Assembly (NCBI GenBank): GCA_000223315.2
Contig: AFUS01000005.1
Coordinates: forward strand, 186,001-250,000
Reading direction: 5' to 3'
Length of the DNA: 64,000 nucleotides
DNA from: Parvimonas sp. oral taxon 393 str. F0440
GTDB taxonomy: Bacteria; Bacillota; Clostridia; Tissierellales; Peptoniphilaceae
The translations under genes and the position numbers were made by a program. The notes under the pieces are model-generated. The model saw nothing but the letters and a program-made list of their open reading frames with translations. It was not told the origin of the DNA and ran no database searches. This document shows positions 11,562 to 22,042 of the stretch, piece after piece (the stretch's first letter is position 1; every line of letters begins with the position of its first letter).

Positions 11562-12209
11562 TTATCTTACACCAGGATAATCTTTTAGACTATTCATATA
11601 ATATGTAAGAGTCAATAGGCTTCCATCTAAATGTACATTTTCCAAAACAACATTTTTTGGTAATTTTAAGTCAATAGGTGCAAAGTTCCAAATTCCCTTT
11701 ATACCACAAGCAACTAATTTATCTGTAATTTCTTGTGCAGGTCTAGCAGGAATTGCCAAAATAGCAATATCAACTTTTTCTTTAGTAACAACTTCTTCCA
11801 ACTCTGAAATATCTTTTACAACAACGTCATTTTGTTTGCTTCCGATGATTTCTGGAGAATTATCAAAAATTCCTACAACCTTAAAGCCTTTTTTTCTAAA
11901 TCCACTATAATTTAACAATGCACTTCCGATATTTCCAAATCCAATAATAACTACATTATAAGGTTTATCAACACCCATAATTTTTTCTAATTCAATTTTT
12001 AACTCTTCAACATTGTATCCATAACCTTGTTGTCCAAATGCTCCAAAATGATTCAAATCTTGTCTAATTTGTGAAGCAGTCAAACCTGTAATTTTACTTA
12101 ATTCTTGGGAAGATACTCTAATTATTCCCTTATCTCCAATAAGTTCAAGGTATCTATAATATTTAGGTAAACGTTTTATAACTGCAACAGAAATTTTCTC
12201 ATCTAACAT
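11562..12209 (-). CDS. rex: Redox-sensing transcriptional repressor Rex
   Basis: Rex represses fermentation and respiration genes and leaves DNA when NADH/NAD rises. This 215-residue protein has the N-terminal winged helix (RLPKYYRYLELI, SSQELSKITGLTASQIRQDL) and the NADH-binding Rossmann domain with IIGFGNIGSALL (residues 88-100). The C-terminus holds the domain-swapping helix near LTYYMNSLKDYPGVR. A strong AGGAGGCTATT ribosome site precedes the start. An inverted repeat just downstream of its promoter could be an operator, possibly its own. Confidence 0.95.
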   Translation of the reverse strand: MLDEKISVAVIKRLPKYYRYLELIGDKGIIRVSSQELSKITGLTASQIRQDLNHFGAFGQQGYGYNVEELKIELEKIMGVDKPYNVVIIGFGNIGSALLNYSGFRKKGFKVVGIFDNSPEIIGSKQNDVVVKDISELEEVVTKEKVDIAILAIPARPAQEITDKLVACGIKGIWNFAPIDLKLPKNVVLENVHLDGSLLTLTYYMNSLKDYPGVR

Positions 12210-12265
12210 AATAGCCTCCTACCATCTTTTTCTTTTTTAATTAATTTTTTTAATATGTAAATTTA

Positions 12266-12316
12266 AAAACGTACTCCCGTTTTAAGTATTATAACACCTA
12301 TTCAAATTTATTGCAA
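12266..12316 (-). promoter_or_regulatory. rex promoter with overlapping inverted repeat
   Basis: On the minus strand TTGCAA (12311-12316) and TATAAT (12289-12294) are 16 bases apart. Directly after the -10 box, at 12266-12283, AAAACG and CGTTTT flank six bases. The symmetry sits where a repressor would block initiation. It does not match the known Rex consensus exactly, so the regulator is unknown. Confidence 0.55.
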
Positions 12317-12420
12317 TATTTTTTACAATGTTTTTTACAATACATAACTAATTTCTTTAATCTTTGTCAGTTTATTCCTACTATAATAAAAATTTTTTAA
12401 TACTTTTTAAACAAAATATC

Positions 12421-12449
12421 TTGAAAAATGTAAATAAAAGTTTTAAAAT
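12421..12449 (+). promoter_or_regulatory. Promoter of the Crp/Fnr gene
   Basis: TTGAAA (12421-12426) and TAAAAT (12444-12449) are 17 bases apart, followed by an AGGAGG site at about 12465-12472. Confidence 0.6.
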
Positions 12450-12476
12450 ATAGTTAATATATTTTAGGAGGTAAAC

Positions 12477-13115
12477 TTGAATAACTTTGAAATAATAAAA
12501 GAATGTCCAATTTTTGAAAATTTTACAATAGATGAAATAATGGAAATATTTTCAGTAGTTTCCTTTTACGAAAAACAATACAAAAAAATGATATAATTCT
12601 AGCTGAAAATACGAAAATAGAATATTTTGGAATAATTACAAATGGAAAAATAGCTGTGTCAAATTTTGACTACTTTGGAAATAGAAACATACTTAATGTT
12701 TTTGAAAAAGGAGATTCATTTGGTGAAGCCTTAGTTTCATTAGAAATGCAAATCCCTCATGAAGTGATTTCTCTTACAAATTCATCTGTAATCTGGATTA
12801 AATATAAAAGTCTTTGTAAATCTCAAAATTACCAAAAAATTCTAAATAATTTTTAATTATAATCTCTATGAAAAATTTAATTTTAAATAAAAAATTACAC
12901 ATTTTATCTAAGAGAACTACAAGAGAAAAAATTTTAGAATATCTTTCTAATCAAAAAAAGCTTCTATCATTAGATAGTAACTTTGAAATAAATCTAAATA
13001 GAAATGAAATGGCAGATTACCTAGCACTAGATAGGAGTAATCTTTCAAGAGAGCTTGGAAAATTAAAAAAAGAAGGAATAATAGACTTTGAAAAAACAAA
13101 TTTAAACTACTATAA
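12477..13115 (+). CDS. Crp/Fnr-family transcription regulator, frameshifted
   Basis: Reading through three breaks gives a protein of about 213 residues. The cAMP-binding-like N-terminal domain contains IIKECPIFENFT, ILAENTKIEYFGIITNGKI and FEKGDSFGEALV. The C-terminal winged helix has REKILEYLSNQ and the recognition helix LALDRSNLSRELGKLKKEGI. Breaks fall in A-runs near 12585 and 13091 and a T-run near 12852. With the last corrected, the end reads FEKNKFKLL, a typical family terminus, right before a terminator. The start is TTG after TTAGGAGGTAAAC. The gene is divergent from rex. The ligand is unknown; no Cys cluster for an Fe-S centre is evident. Confidence 0.8.
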
Positions 13116-13141
13116 AAGACCTGTAAAATCACAGGTCTTTT
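13114..13141. terminator. Bidirectional terminator between the Crp/Fnr gene and dpaL
   Basis: AAAAGACCTGT and ACAGGTCTTTT form an 11-bp stem around six bases. It ends both convergent genes. Confidence 0.85.
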
Positions 13142-13152
13142 GTTTTAAGAAT

Positions 13153-14362
13153 TTAATTGTTCCAATCTCCATTAATAATTTTTCTATAATTTTCCGGATC
13201 AGTATCTCCTTCTGTATTAATCAAAAGAATAACAGAATTTTCATCTATTTTCATTTTTTCTTAATCTCTTCCATAGAAGGTTCTGCCAAAACTCCAAGTA
13301 ATGCACCCATTGTTGAAGCACCTGATTCTCCAGAAATAATTTTTAAATCTTCTCCTTTATTAAAGGCGTAGGCTCTCATTCCATCAACTGCCATTTCATC
13401 AGAACCGGAAATGTAAAAATCAGTATAATTCCATATAATTGGCCAAATAAGACTACAAGTTGTTCCGCAATTCAATCCTGCCATAATAGTTGTTGGAGCT
13501 CCACCTACAGAATAAGATTTACCATCTCCTATCTCTGCAGAACGATAAATACAATCTGCAACATTTGACTCCACAATAGTAAATATAGGTTTTTATTTTT
13601 ATAATGTTCTACAAAATATGCAATCATTCCACCAGCCATTGAACCAACTCCTGCCTGTAAAAAAATATGTGTAGGAATTACATTTAATTTTTCTAACTCA
13701 TCAGTGATTTCATAAGCCATTGTAAGATACCCTTGAATAATCCAAGTCGGAATTTTCTCATATCCATCCCAAGATGTATCTTGAATTAATATCCAACCAT
13801 GTTTTTTACTCATTTCTAAAGCATATTTTACTGTATCATCATAACTTAAATCTGTAATCTCTACTTCAGCAGGTCCAACTTTACGAATTGCTTCTGCACG
13901 AACTTCCGCTGTTCCATAAGGCATATATACATGAGCTTTACATCCAAATAATCCTGATGCCCAAGACACACCTCTACCATGATTTCCGTCTGTACATGTT
14001 ACAAATTCAATCTGCTCAAGTCTTTTTCTATACTTATCAGATAATAAATCATTTAAACTTGTAGTATCCGGATTAAGATTTAATTCATCACATAAAATTC
14101 TAAACATCGCATAGCTTCCACCAAGCCCTTTAAATGCATTTAGTGAAAAACGCTTTGATTCATCTTTTACATAGATTGCACCAACATTCAACTTTGAAGC
14201 TAAATTAGTAAGACAAATTAGTGGAGTTTTCTTGTATTCCTCAATTTGCTTATGAAATTTCAATACAGCCTTCGCCTGTTCTTCTCCATATAATTTTATA
14301 TCCAATTCCTTTTTTGTATTTGAACTTTCAAGAACTTTTATCTTTTCAAATTTACTATCCAT
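13153..14362 (-). CDS. dpaL: Diaminopropionate ammonia-lyase, two frameshifts
   Basis: This PLP enzyme of about 403 residues degrades 2,3-diaminopropionate to pyruvate and ammonia. The Lys that binds PLP lies in NAFKGLGGSYA. CTDGNHGRGVSWA is the Asn/Gly loop, GVGSMAGGM the phosphate-binding loop, and ISGESGASTMGALLG lies late in the fold. Breaks occur near 13575 and in the A-run near 13255. Repairing the latter gives the family C-terminus with ILLINTEGDTDPENYRKII. The start at 14362 follows AAAGGAGATTTTAAA. With glutamate dehydrogenase it points to amino-acid fermentation. Confidence 0.88.
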
Positions 14363-14409
14363 TTTAAAATCTCCTTTCAAATTGACCGTAAAATTATAAA
14401 ACTTAAAAT

Positions 14410-15893
14410 TTAATATTCATTATCTATTTCATCTAATTCATCCTCAGTACATTTTCTTAAAATATGTTTTACTTTATTAAGTGGATAAGGAACATATTTT
14501 TCCTTATAATATTCTACACTTTTAACTTCCACTATTTCCACTTTGTTTTTATCTCCTGCAGGAACTAAAACATAATCTCCCTCACTGATGGAATCATCTG
14601 TAGTTATATAATAATAGTATTTATATGAATTTCTAAATTCAACTTTGCAATAAATAAATTCTCCATACTCACGTCTTGGCTTATCATAAAAATCCTTACT
14701 TAAAACTTCAATTTTATAAAAATATATCATAAAACTCTTAATTTCTTCAATTATTTCTTTCCATTCATAAGGAAGTCCTTCTTTATCATAAGAACCCTTA
14801 AGAACTTTTCTAGGAGATTTTTTAAAATCTACAATCATCTCATAATCTCTTTTTTCGTTAGGAATTTCAACAAAATTATCATTTTTTTCTCTAGTCTCAA
14901 GCATATTTGGATCATATAAAGCCTCTAATAAATCTTTAAAATGTTTATTTACATTTAATTTCATATAATAATTTACATCATCACTTATCTGAGTATGTTC
15001 AATAGAATTGCTATCCCTATCTAAAATAAGTTTTTCAGTATATACAAAATCCTTATTATCTACATTTTTAACATTCTTATAATCTAACTGAATTCGATTA
15101 ATTTTATCATACTCATAATTATCAAATAAAATTAAATTATCATAATTCAATATTTCTCTAATTTTTTCGGAAAGACTTTCTCCATCAACTCTTATATTAT
15201 ATCTTAAATTACCTTCATATCTATAACTTTCATAATCTGAATCTGTAAGTTCCATTTGCCAATATCCAATTTCTTTTGAATGTTCTAAACTGTAATAAAC
15301 ATAATTATCCTCTAAAAATTTAGAAATCAGCTTAAAAATTTTCTTTACTTCTTTATCATCAATTTTAAAATTCTTTATACTTGTACTTTCCTTTTGCTTT
15401 TTCCAATAATAATAATTTGAAACACAGACCTCTCCATTAATATTTATAAAAATATTCTGTTCAATCTCCTTAAGTTCTTCATTAGGAAATCTATAACCAA
15501 CATTATTTGAAGTTATTTTTATCTCATTTATTTTCTTTCCAATTGAAAAAGGATTCATCCTTAAAACATTAAGAATATGAGTAAAAATACAATCAATACA
15601 TAAGCGATATTCTTTTATATCTCTACAATATTTAAAACCTTTAAATTTAATTAGTAAAATTGATGTAAGAGCAGCTAAATCTAAATAATGCTCTATAACA
15701 TATTTTAATTTAATATGAGATTTAATTTTTCTAAAGAAATTCTTTGAAAAACGCAAGCCTGAACTTTCAAAAATATCTAATTTACAATATTCATTAAACA
15801 TCTTATTAAAATTTTCTTAAATTCATATTCATTTACATTAGTAATATAATCTTTCCAATTATTTATAAATTGATAAAGACCTAATTTATCCAT
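14410..15893 (-). CDS. Uncharacterised protein, probable 5' frameshift
   Basis: I do not recognise a characterised family. The main frame (463 residues from 15801) is rich in Tyr, Lys and Glu, with no signal peptide or membrane span. Its C-terminal part (YYYITTDDSISEGDYVLVP, then VEIVEVKSVEYYKEKYVPYP) has the look of a small beta-barrel module seen at the C-terminus of various uncharacterised proteins. Upstream, a different frame reads MDKLGLYQFINNWKDYITNV and joins in with one indel near 15805, so the true start is likely at 15893. It lies alone between dpaL and another orphan gene. Confidence 0.6.
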
Positions 15894-16160
15894 AATTACT
15901 CCATAAAAATATTTTAACAATTATTTTTAAAAATAGATTTTATAAAAAAATTCATATCATCTAAATTTTTGAATTTTTAACTGTCAACTATGAAAAAATT
16001 AAATATTTAATAGATTTTATAAATATTATTTTATTAATAATATTTATAAAATTTTCTAATAATACTGCTCATATTACATATAAAATGTAAGATATTTAAT
16101 TACAAAAATAATTATTAAGATTTAAATAATACATTATATTCTTCAATTCTTCTACGTTAT

Positions 16161-16925
16161 CTATTTTTTTGATTTACACTTATAGCAAACTCTGTACCCT
16201 CTATAAATAATCATTCTAATACAATAAGCTATAATTATATTTAATTCGTTTGGCTTTAAATTTTTCAAATCCCAATTAAATTCATTTTTTCCCCAGTAAA
16301 TAGGTCTCTTATTTTCATCAACCATTTCATTCAAATAATTTTCGACTATAAAATCATCCCAATTTTTATTTTTATCAATCCATTCTGTCTTTATCCAATA
16401 ATGTAAATTACTTTTCGATGACCTGAGAGATTTCCCATGTTCTATTTTTTCCCTAATTTTATCATCTTTTAAACTATCTCCATCTTTCTTCTCATTATTA
16501 AATATCTGTTTTATAAGATATAATTTTCGAGAAAAATTATCTGTTCCAACCTTTCCTCCCAAATTTCCTCCTTCACCTATTGGCAAGTAATTTCCAACTG
16601 TATGATAAATGTCTTTAAAAATTTTAAATAAACGAATTGACTCTAAATCAGAATTTTCATCTATAAATTTAAATACAGATACTGTTGTTAATACATCTCC
16701 AACGATATCAATAGAGTATTTTTCATCTTCATTATTTTTAGAAAGCCATGCTCCAGATGTTGTCATTTGATTCCTTTTCTTATTATATTTATTAAACTTA
16801 TATTTTTCTAGAAAATCGTACTTTGTTTTATAAATATTTACAATTTCTTCTGATACCTCGGTATGTTCACATTTCTCAGATTTAATTTCTTTTAAATAAG
16901 GATATTCATTTATAATGTTTTTCAA
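16161..16925 (-). CDS. Uncharacterised protein with HTVGNYLP motif
   Basis: This protein of about 255 residues has no signal peptide or membrane span. The central segment FKDIYHTVGNYLPIGEGGNL resembles the HTIGNF region of a broad group of uncharacterised bacterial proteins (DUF6994-like), but I cannot confirm it. The end has a CYKCKSKK pair of Cys. I place the start at a TTG (16923-16925), eight bases after AAAGGAG and just after the stop of the upstream methyltransferase gene, which implies translational coupling. An upstream ATG at 16952 lies inside that gene and has no ribosome site. Confidence 0.6.
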   Translation of the reverse strand: MKNIINEYPYLKEIKSEKCEHTEVSEEIVNIYKTKYDFLEKYKFNKYNKKRNQMTTSGAWLSKNNEDEKYSIDIVGDVLTTVSVFKFIDENSDLESIRLFKIFKDIYHTVGNYLPIGEGGNLGGKVGTDNFSRKLYLIKQIFNNEKKDGDSLKDDKIREKIEHGKSLRSSKSNLHYWIKTEWIDKNKNWDDFIVENYLNEMVDENKRPIYWGKNEFNWDLKNLKPNELNIIIAYCIRMIIYRGYRVCYKCKSKK

Positions 16926-16926
16926 T

Positions 16927-18245
16927 TTATACATCTCCTTTCTGAATCTCAACTACCACTTCACAATGCACTGTTTTACTAAACATATCACATAGTTTTA
17001 CTTTCTTTAATTCAAATCCACTGTCGATAAAATATTTTAAATCTCTTGTAAGTGTCGCTCTATTACAACTTACATATACAACTTTTTTGATATCATTTTT
17101 GATAATAGTATCTACAACCTTTTTATCAAGTCCTTTTCGTGGAGGATCTACGGAAATTATATCTATATTATTGTTTTTTAATATTTCTTCAATTTTTTCT
17201 TCACTTTTACCATATAAAAACTCAACATTTTTCACATCATTTAGTTTTAAATTTTCTTTAGCGTCTTTTACTGCATCTTTTACAACTTCTACACCGATTA
17301 CCTTTTTAAAATTTTCTGAAAAATATATACTTGTTGTTCCTATTCCAGAATATAAATCCAATAAATTTTTATCTTTGTTTTCTCCTAAAAAATCTTTAGC
17401 TATTTTGTATAAATTTTCAGTTTGAAATCTATTTACTTGAAAAAAGCTCTTTGGAGAAATATTAAATTCATATTTTCCGATTTTATCAGTAAAATTCTTC
17501 TTTGAAAATATTAATTTACTTTCTTGTCCCATAATTATACTTGCTTTTTTAGGGTTTATATTTATATATCCACTTACTAATTTTTCATATTCATTTAAAC
17601 TTTTTACAAAATTTTGAGCTTCTACTATATTTTCTTTTACAACAACTGTAATCATAATCTCAGACTTGTAATTTGACCTTATGCTGATATTTTTTAAAAT
17701 TCCATCATCAGTATTTACATCATAGGACTTAATTTTAAATTCTTTTAATTTTCTTGTAAAAATGGTAAAAATTCATTTATACTCTCATCACTTAATGGAC
17801 AATTTTCAAGTTTTATTTTGCTTTCCCCATTATCCACACAGTAACAAAGTTCAAAATTTTCATTTGTCTTTAATTCAATTTTATTTCTATAATTTAAGTT
17901 GTTTTTATTTTCTAAAATTTCAACATTTTCTAATTCTATGCCTATATTTTTTCTAAGGCTGTCTAAAAACATCTTTTTCTTTAATTCAAGTTCTTTTTCA
18001 TATTTTAAATTTATAAAATGATAGATATCTGTTAGTTTTTCATCGTATAGATTTTCTCTGTATTCACTATATTTCAAATATTTTTTAACAAATCCGTTAG
18101 AAAATTTTTTCTTTTTTTGAGTAATTTCAACATCTACAATATCTCCAACAAGTCCACCTTTTACAAAAACTATTCCCTCTTCACTTTTTGCAACTCCAAG
18201 TCCCTCATTAGTATTGTCAATTATTTCTAAATTTCTTAATTCCAT
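16927..18245 (-). CDS. 23S rRNA (uracil-5-)-methyltransferase, TrmA/RlmD type, frameshifted
   Basis: It methylates a uridine in RNA using S-adenosylmethionine. The N-terminal TRAM domain (about residues 1-55) contains GLGVAKSEEGIVFVKGGLVG. The catalytic domain has FFQVNRFQTENLY, the SAM site LLDLYSGIGTTSIYF, DPPRKGLD, and the nucleophile motif VYVSCNRATLTRDL. The frame breaks near 17745-17760 in an A-run; correction joins LPFLQEN to KLKEFKIKSYDVN. I do not see the usual four-Cys Fe-S motif. The start codon overlaps the stop of the upstream RNase gene by one base (TAATG), so the two are coupled. Confidence 0.85.
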
Positions 18246-19321
18246 TATTTTCCTCTTTGTCTTGTAATTTCATATAATCCAAGTTTTGTAAATCCATGAA
18301 AATTCCAAATCTTATTATCAAAAATTTGTATTTCCTTAATTTTTTCTTCCAAAATTTCTTTTTCTTTTGTTTTCATATTTATAAAATCTACAATTATTAT
18401 TCCCGAAATATCTCTAAAAGAAATCTGTCTAATAATTTCCTCAATTGCAATTAAATTTACAGATAATGCATTTTTACTTTTATTTGTTTCATTTGTTTTT
18501 TCTTTGAATTTACATCTATTACCGTAAGAGCTTCTGTTTCTTCTATAACTATATTTATATCTTCAACTTCAACTATCTTTTTATTTAATCCCTCTAGATA
18601 TACTCCGATATTGTAGTCATATCTTGGAGAGTATTCCTCATCGTATTTTAATTCACTTTTCAAAAATTTATTATCTTTAAAACTCTTATATATCTCTTTA
18701 TCATTTAATATACAGCAATATTTTTCATTATCAAATAGAAAGTCCTCTAAAAAATTCTCCTTTTTGTAGATTAATTTCGGAACCGGTAAATTATGTAAAC
18801 TATCTACTATTTCTTGCATTTTTTTTACATTTTTTCTTATATCATTCAATAAAGTGTCTTCATCACAATCGACACTTTTTGTTCTCAATTTTACTGAAAA
18901 ATTTGATTTTATATTTTTTATTTTACTAAATCAAAGTTATGTTCTTTTAATTTTTTGAAATCAAAATATCTTCTCTATTTTTGTAAGATATAACTGAAAA
19001 CATTGAAGAAACAGAAAAATTCATTGAAACATTTGGTGCTTTTTCTCCTGCATTTATTTTGTAAATCTCAACAAAAATAACATCTCCAACTTTTACTTCT
19101 CCAATAGTATCTTTAAAGTCTAAAAATCCATTTTTTCCATTTTTAAGTTCTACAAAAAAACATTGTAATGAATCAACTTTTTTTACAACCCTTACTCTAT
19201 ATATATCTCCAATTTCAAAATCACTAAATACTTTTACAAAATAGGAGTTTAACTTTGAATTTATAACTTTTCCATATTCAATTTTTTCTTCATTTTTGTA
19301 TATAAATAAATAATCTTTCAA
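18245..19321 (-). CDS. rng: Ribonuclease E/G family protein, compact, frameshifted
   Basis: Joined frames give about 358 residues, much shorter than the usual 460-490 of RNase G. The N-terminal S1-like domain contains FSDFEIGDIYRVRVVKKVDS and NGKNGFLDFKD. The catalytic domain shows ALTVIDVNSK, where the Asp is the metal ligand, then IRQISFRDISGIIIVDFINM, the second Asp motif, and HGFTKLGLYEITRQRGK at the end. Breaks lie near 18480 and 18890-18960 in A-runs. The family processes rRNA 5' ends and degrades mRNA. The reduced length seems real, since both the S1 and DNase-I-like parts are present; the C-terminal small domain is missing. Confidence 0.8.
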
Positions 19322-19330
19322 AACTTTCTC

Positions 19331-19594
19331 CTATTCAACATATTCAAAATTATTCTTTTTATATAAAAATTTTTTCAACAACCCACAAAAATATACACAA
19401 AAAATATAATTAAGCTGTGCAAGATTATAATTATACTCTAAAATTAAATTTCTATCTTCTCTAATATTTCTCTCTTCACTTAAATTTTTCAATTTTTTAA
19501 AAATCTTATTAAATTGATAATAATAAAAACTTTGATGTATCACTAAAATAGCAATACTAACTAAAAACATAATATTAAAAAATAATTTAATCAT
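19331..19594 (-). CDS. Small membrane protein
   Basis: This 87-residue protein has an N-terminal membrane span (LFFNIMFLVSIAILVIHQSF), a charged helix (KKLKNLSEERNIREDRN) and a second weaker hydrophobic stretch (YIFCVYFCGLL). It lies nine bases upstream of the RNase gene on the same strand and after the groEL terminator. No family is recognised. Confidence 0.55.
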   Translation of the reverse strand: MIKLFFNIMFLVSIAILVIHQSFYYYQFNKIFKKLKNLSEERNIREDRNLILEYNYNLAQLNYIFCVYFCGLLKKFLYKKNNFEYVE

Positions 19595-19604
19595 AAAAAC
19601 TCCA

Positions 19605-19634
19605 TAAAAAAAGAACTTGGTTAATCCAAGTTCT
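19605..19634 (-). terminator. groESL terminator
   Basis: AGAACTTGG and CCAAGTTCT form a 9-bp stem around TTAAT. An A-run at 19605-19611 gives the U-tract on the minus strand. Confidence 0.85.
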
Positions 19635-19670
19635 ATTTTACCATAAATTTATCTATAAGTTAACTACTTT

Positions 19671-21302
<1,632 letters not shown>

Positions 21303-21313
21303 TTAAAAACCTC

Positions 21314-21598
21314 CTAATCTTCAACTACTGCTAAAACATCAGCAATTTTTACAACAATATATTCTTTTTTATCAAGTTTAACTTCAGTTCCTGCATATTT
21401 TGAGAATATTATTTTATCTCCAACTTTAATTAAATCTTTTTTATCTTCATCCTTTAAAATTTCATCACCAATTGCTAAAACTTTAGCAACACTAGGTGCT
21501 TCTTTTGCAGAAGTAGGAAGAACTATACCTGAACTTGTCTTTTCTTCTACCTCAACCATTTCTATAACTAATTTATCTCCTATTGGTTTTAATTTCAT
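21314..21598 (-). CDS. groS: 10 kDa co-chaperonin GroES
   Basis: This 94-residue protein is the lid of the GroEL chamber. MKLKPIGDKLVIEMVEVEEK begins the conserved beta barrel; SGIVLPTSAKEAPSVAKV holds the mobile loop that binds GroEL; ILKDEDKKDLIKVGDKIIFS continues the barrel. An AGGAGGT site precedes the ATG. The CIRCE operator begins 23 bases upstream. Confidence 0.97.
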   Translation of the reverse strand: MKLKPIGDKLVIEMVEVEEKTSSGIVLPTSAKEAPSVAKVLAIGDEILKDEDKKDLIKVGDKIIFSKYAGTEVKLDKKEYIVVKIADVLAVVED

Positions 21599-21620
21599 AA
21601 CATACCTCCTATTAAAGTTA

Positions 21621-21647
21621 TTAGCAGTCTATTAACTTGAGTGCTAA
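21621..21647 (-). promoter_or_regulatory. CIRCE operator of groESL
   Basis: TTAGCAGTC, nine bases, GAGTGCTAA on the plus strand. This is the HrcA-binding inverted repeat with one base changed in one arm (consensus TTAGCACTC). HrcA is encoded in this window at 57.8-58.8 kb. Confidence 0.93.
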
Positions 21648-21661
21648 TTAATTACAAATAT

Positions 21662-21690
21662 ATTATACCACATAAAACATAATTTATAAA
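21662..21690 (-). promoter_or_regulatory. groESL promoter
   Basis: TTTATA (21685-21690) and TATAAT (21662-21667) on the minus strand are 17 bases apart, just upstream of CIRCE. Confidence 0.65.
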
Positions 21691-21699
21691 CATTTTTAT

Positions 21700-21984
21700 A
21701 AAAAATTTTATTTAAAATATTTTATTATCTGATTTTATTTTTTCTTTAATAACTAACTCAATAATTTTCCTCGCAATCTATGATAATTTTGATAACAACA
21801 TCTAAAGAAATATCATCAATTTATTCACATATAATATTTAATATAACAGAAATCTTAACCCAATTAGTGTGAGATCTCTCCGCTTCGGTCGAGATGACGT
21901 ATTGTTGGATTTTCATTTCAAAGAAAAGTGACGTGAAATATTTTTTACATTCTAACTTGTAAACTATAAGTAACTTTTAGTATC
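21700..21984. other. Intergenic region with a GC-rich imperfect palindrome
   Basis: No gene is visible. At 21869-21899 a block containing GATCTCTCCGCTTCGGTCGA is strikingly GC-rich against its surroundings. ATCTC and GAGAT, then CCG and CGG, can pair around CTT with a small internal loop. It resembles the short dispersed intergenic repeats carried by many bacteria, but I see only one copy here. Confidence 0.5.
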
Positions 21985-22026
21985 AAAAAATCACTCAATT
22001 AGATTTTACTCTATTTGAGTGATTTT
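21985..22026 (-). terminator. Terminator after the histidine-triad gene
   Basis: AAAATCACTCAA pairs with TTGAGTGATTTT across a 16-base loop. On the minus strand the 3' arm runs into TTTTTT. Confidence 0.85.
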
Positions 22027-22042
22027 AAATTTAGAAGATTAA

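Noticed and set aside
12868-13371. A 167-residue protein from the second half of the Crp/Fnr gene
   Set aside because: Its last 85 residues cross a terminator and run antisense into dpaL. An A-run indel explains the missing stop at 13115.
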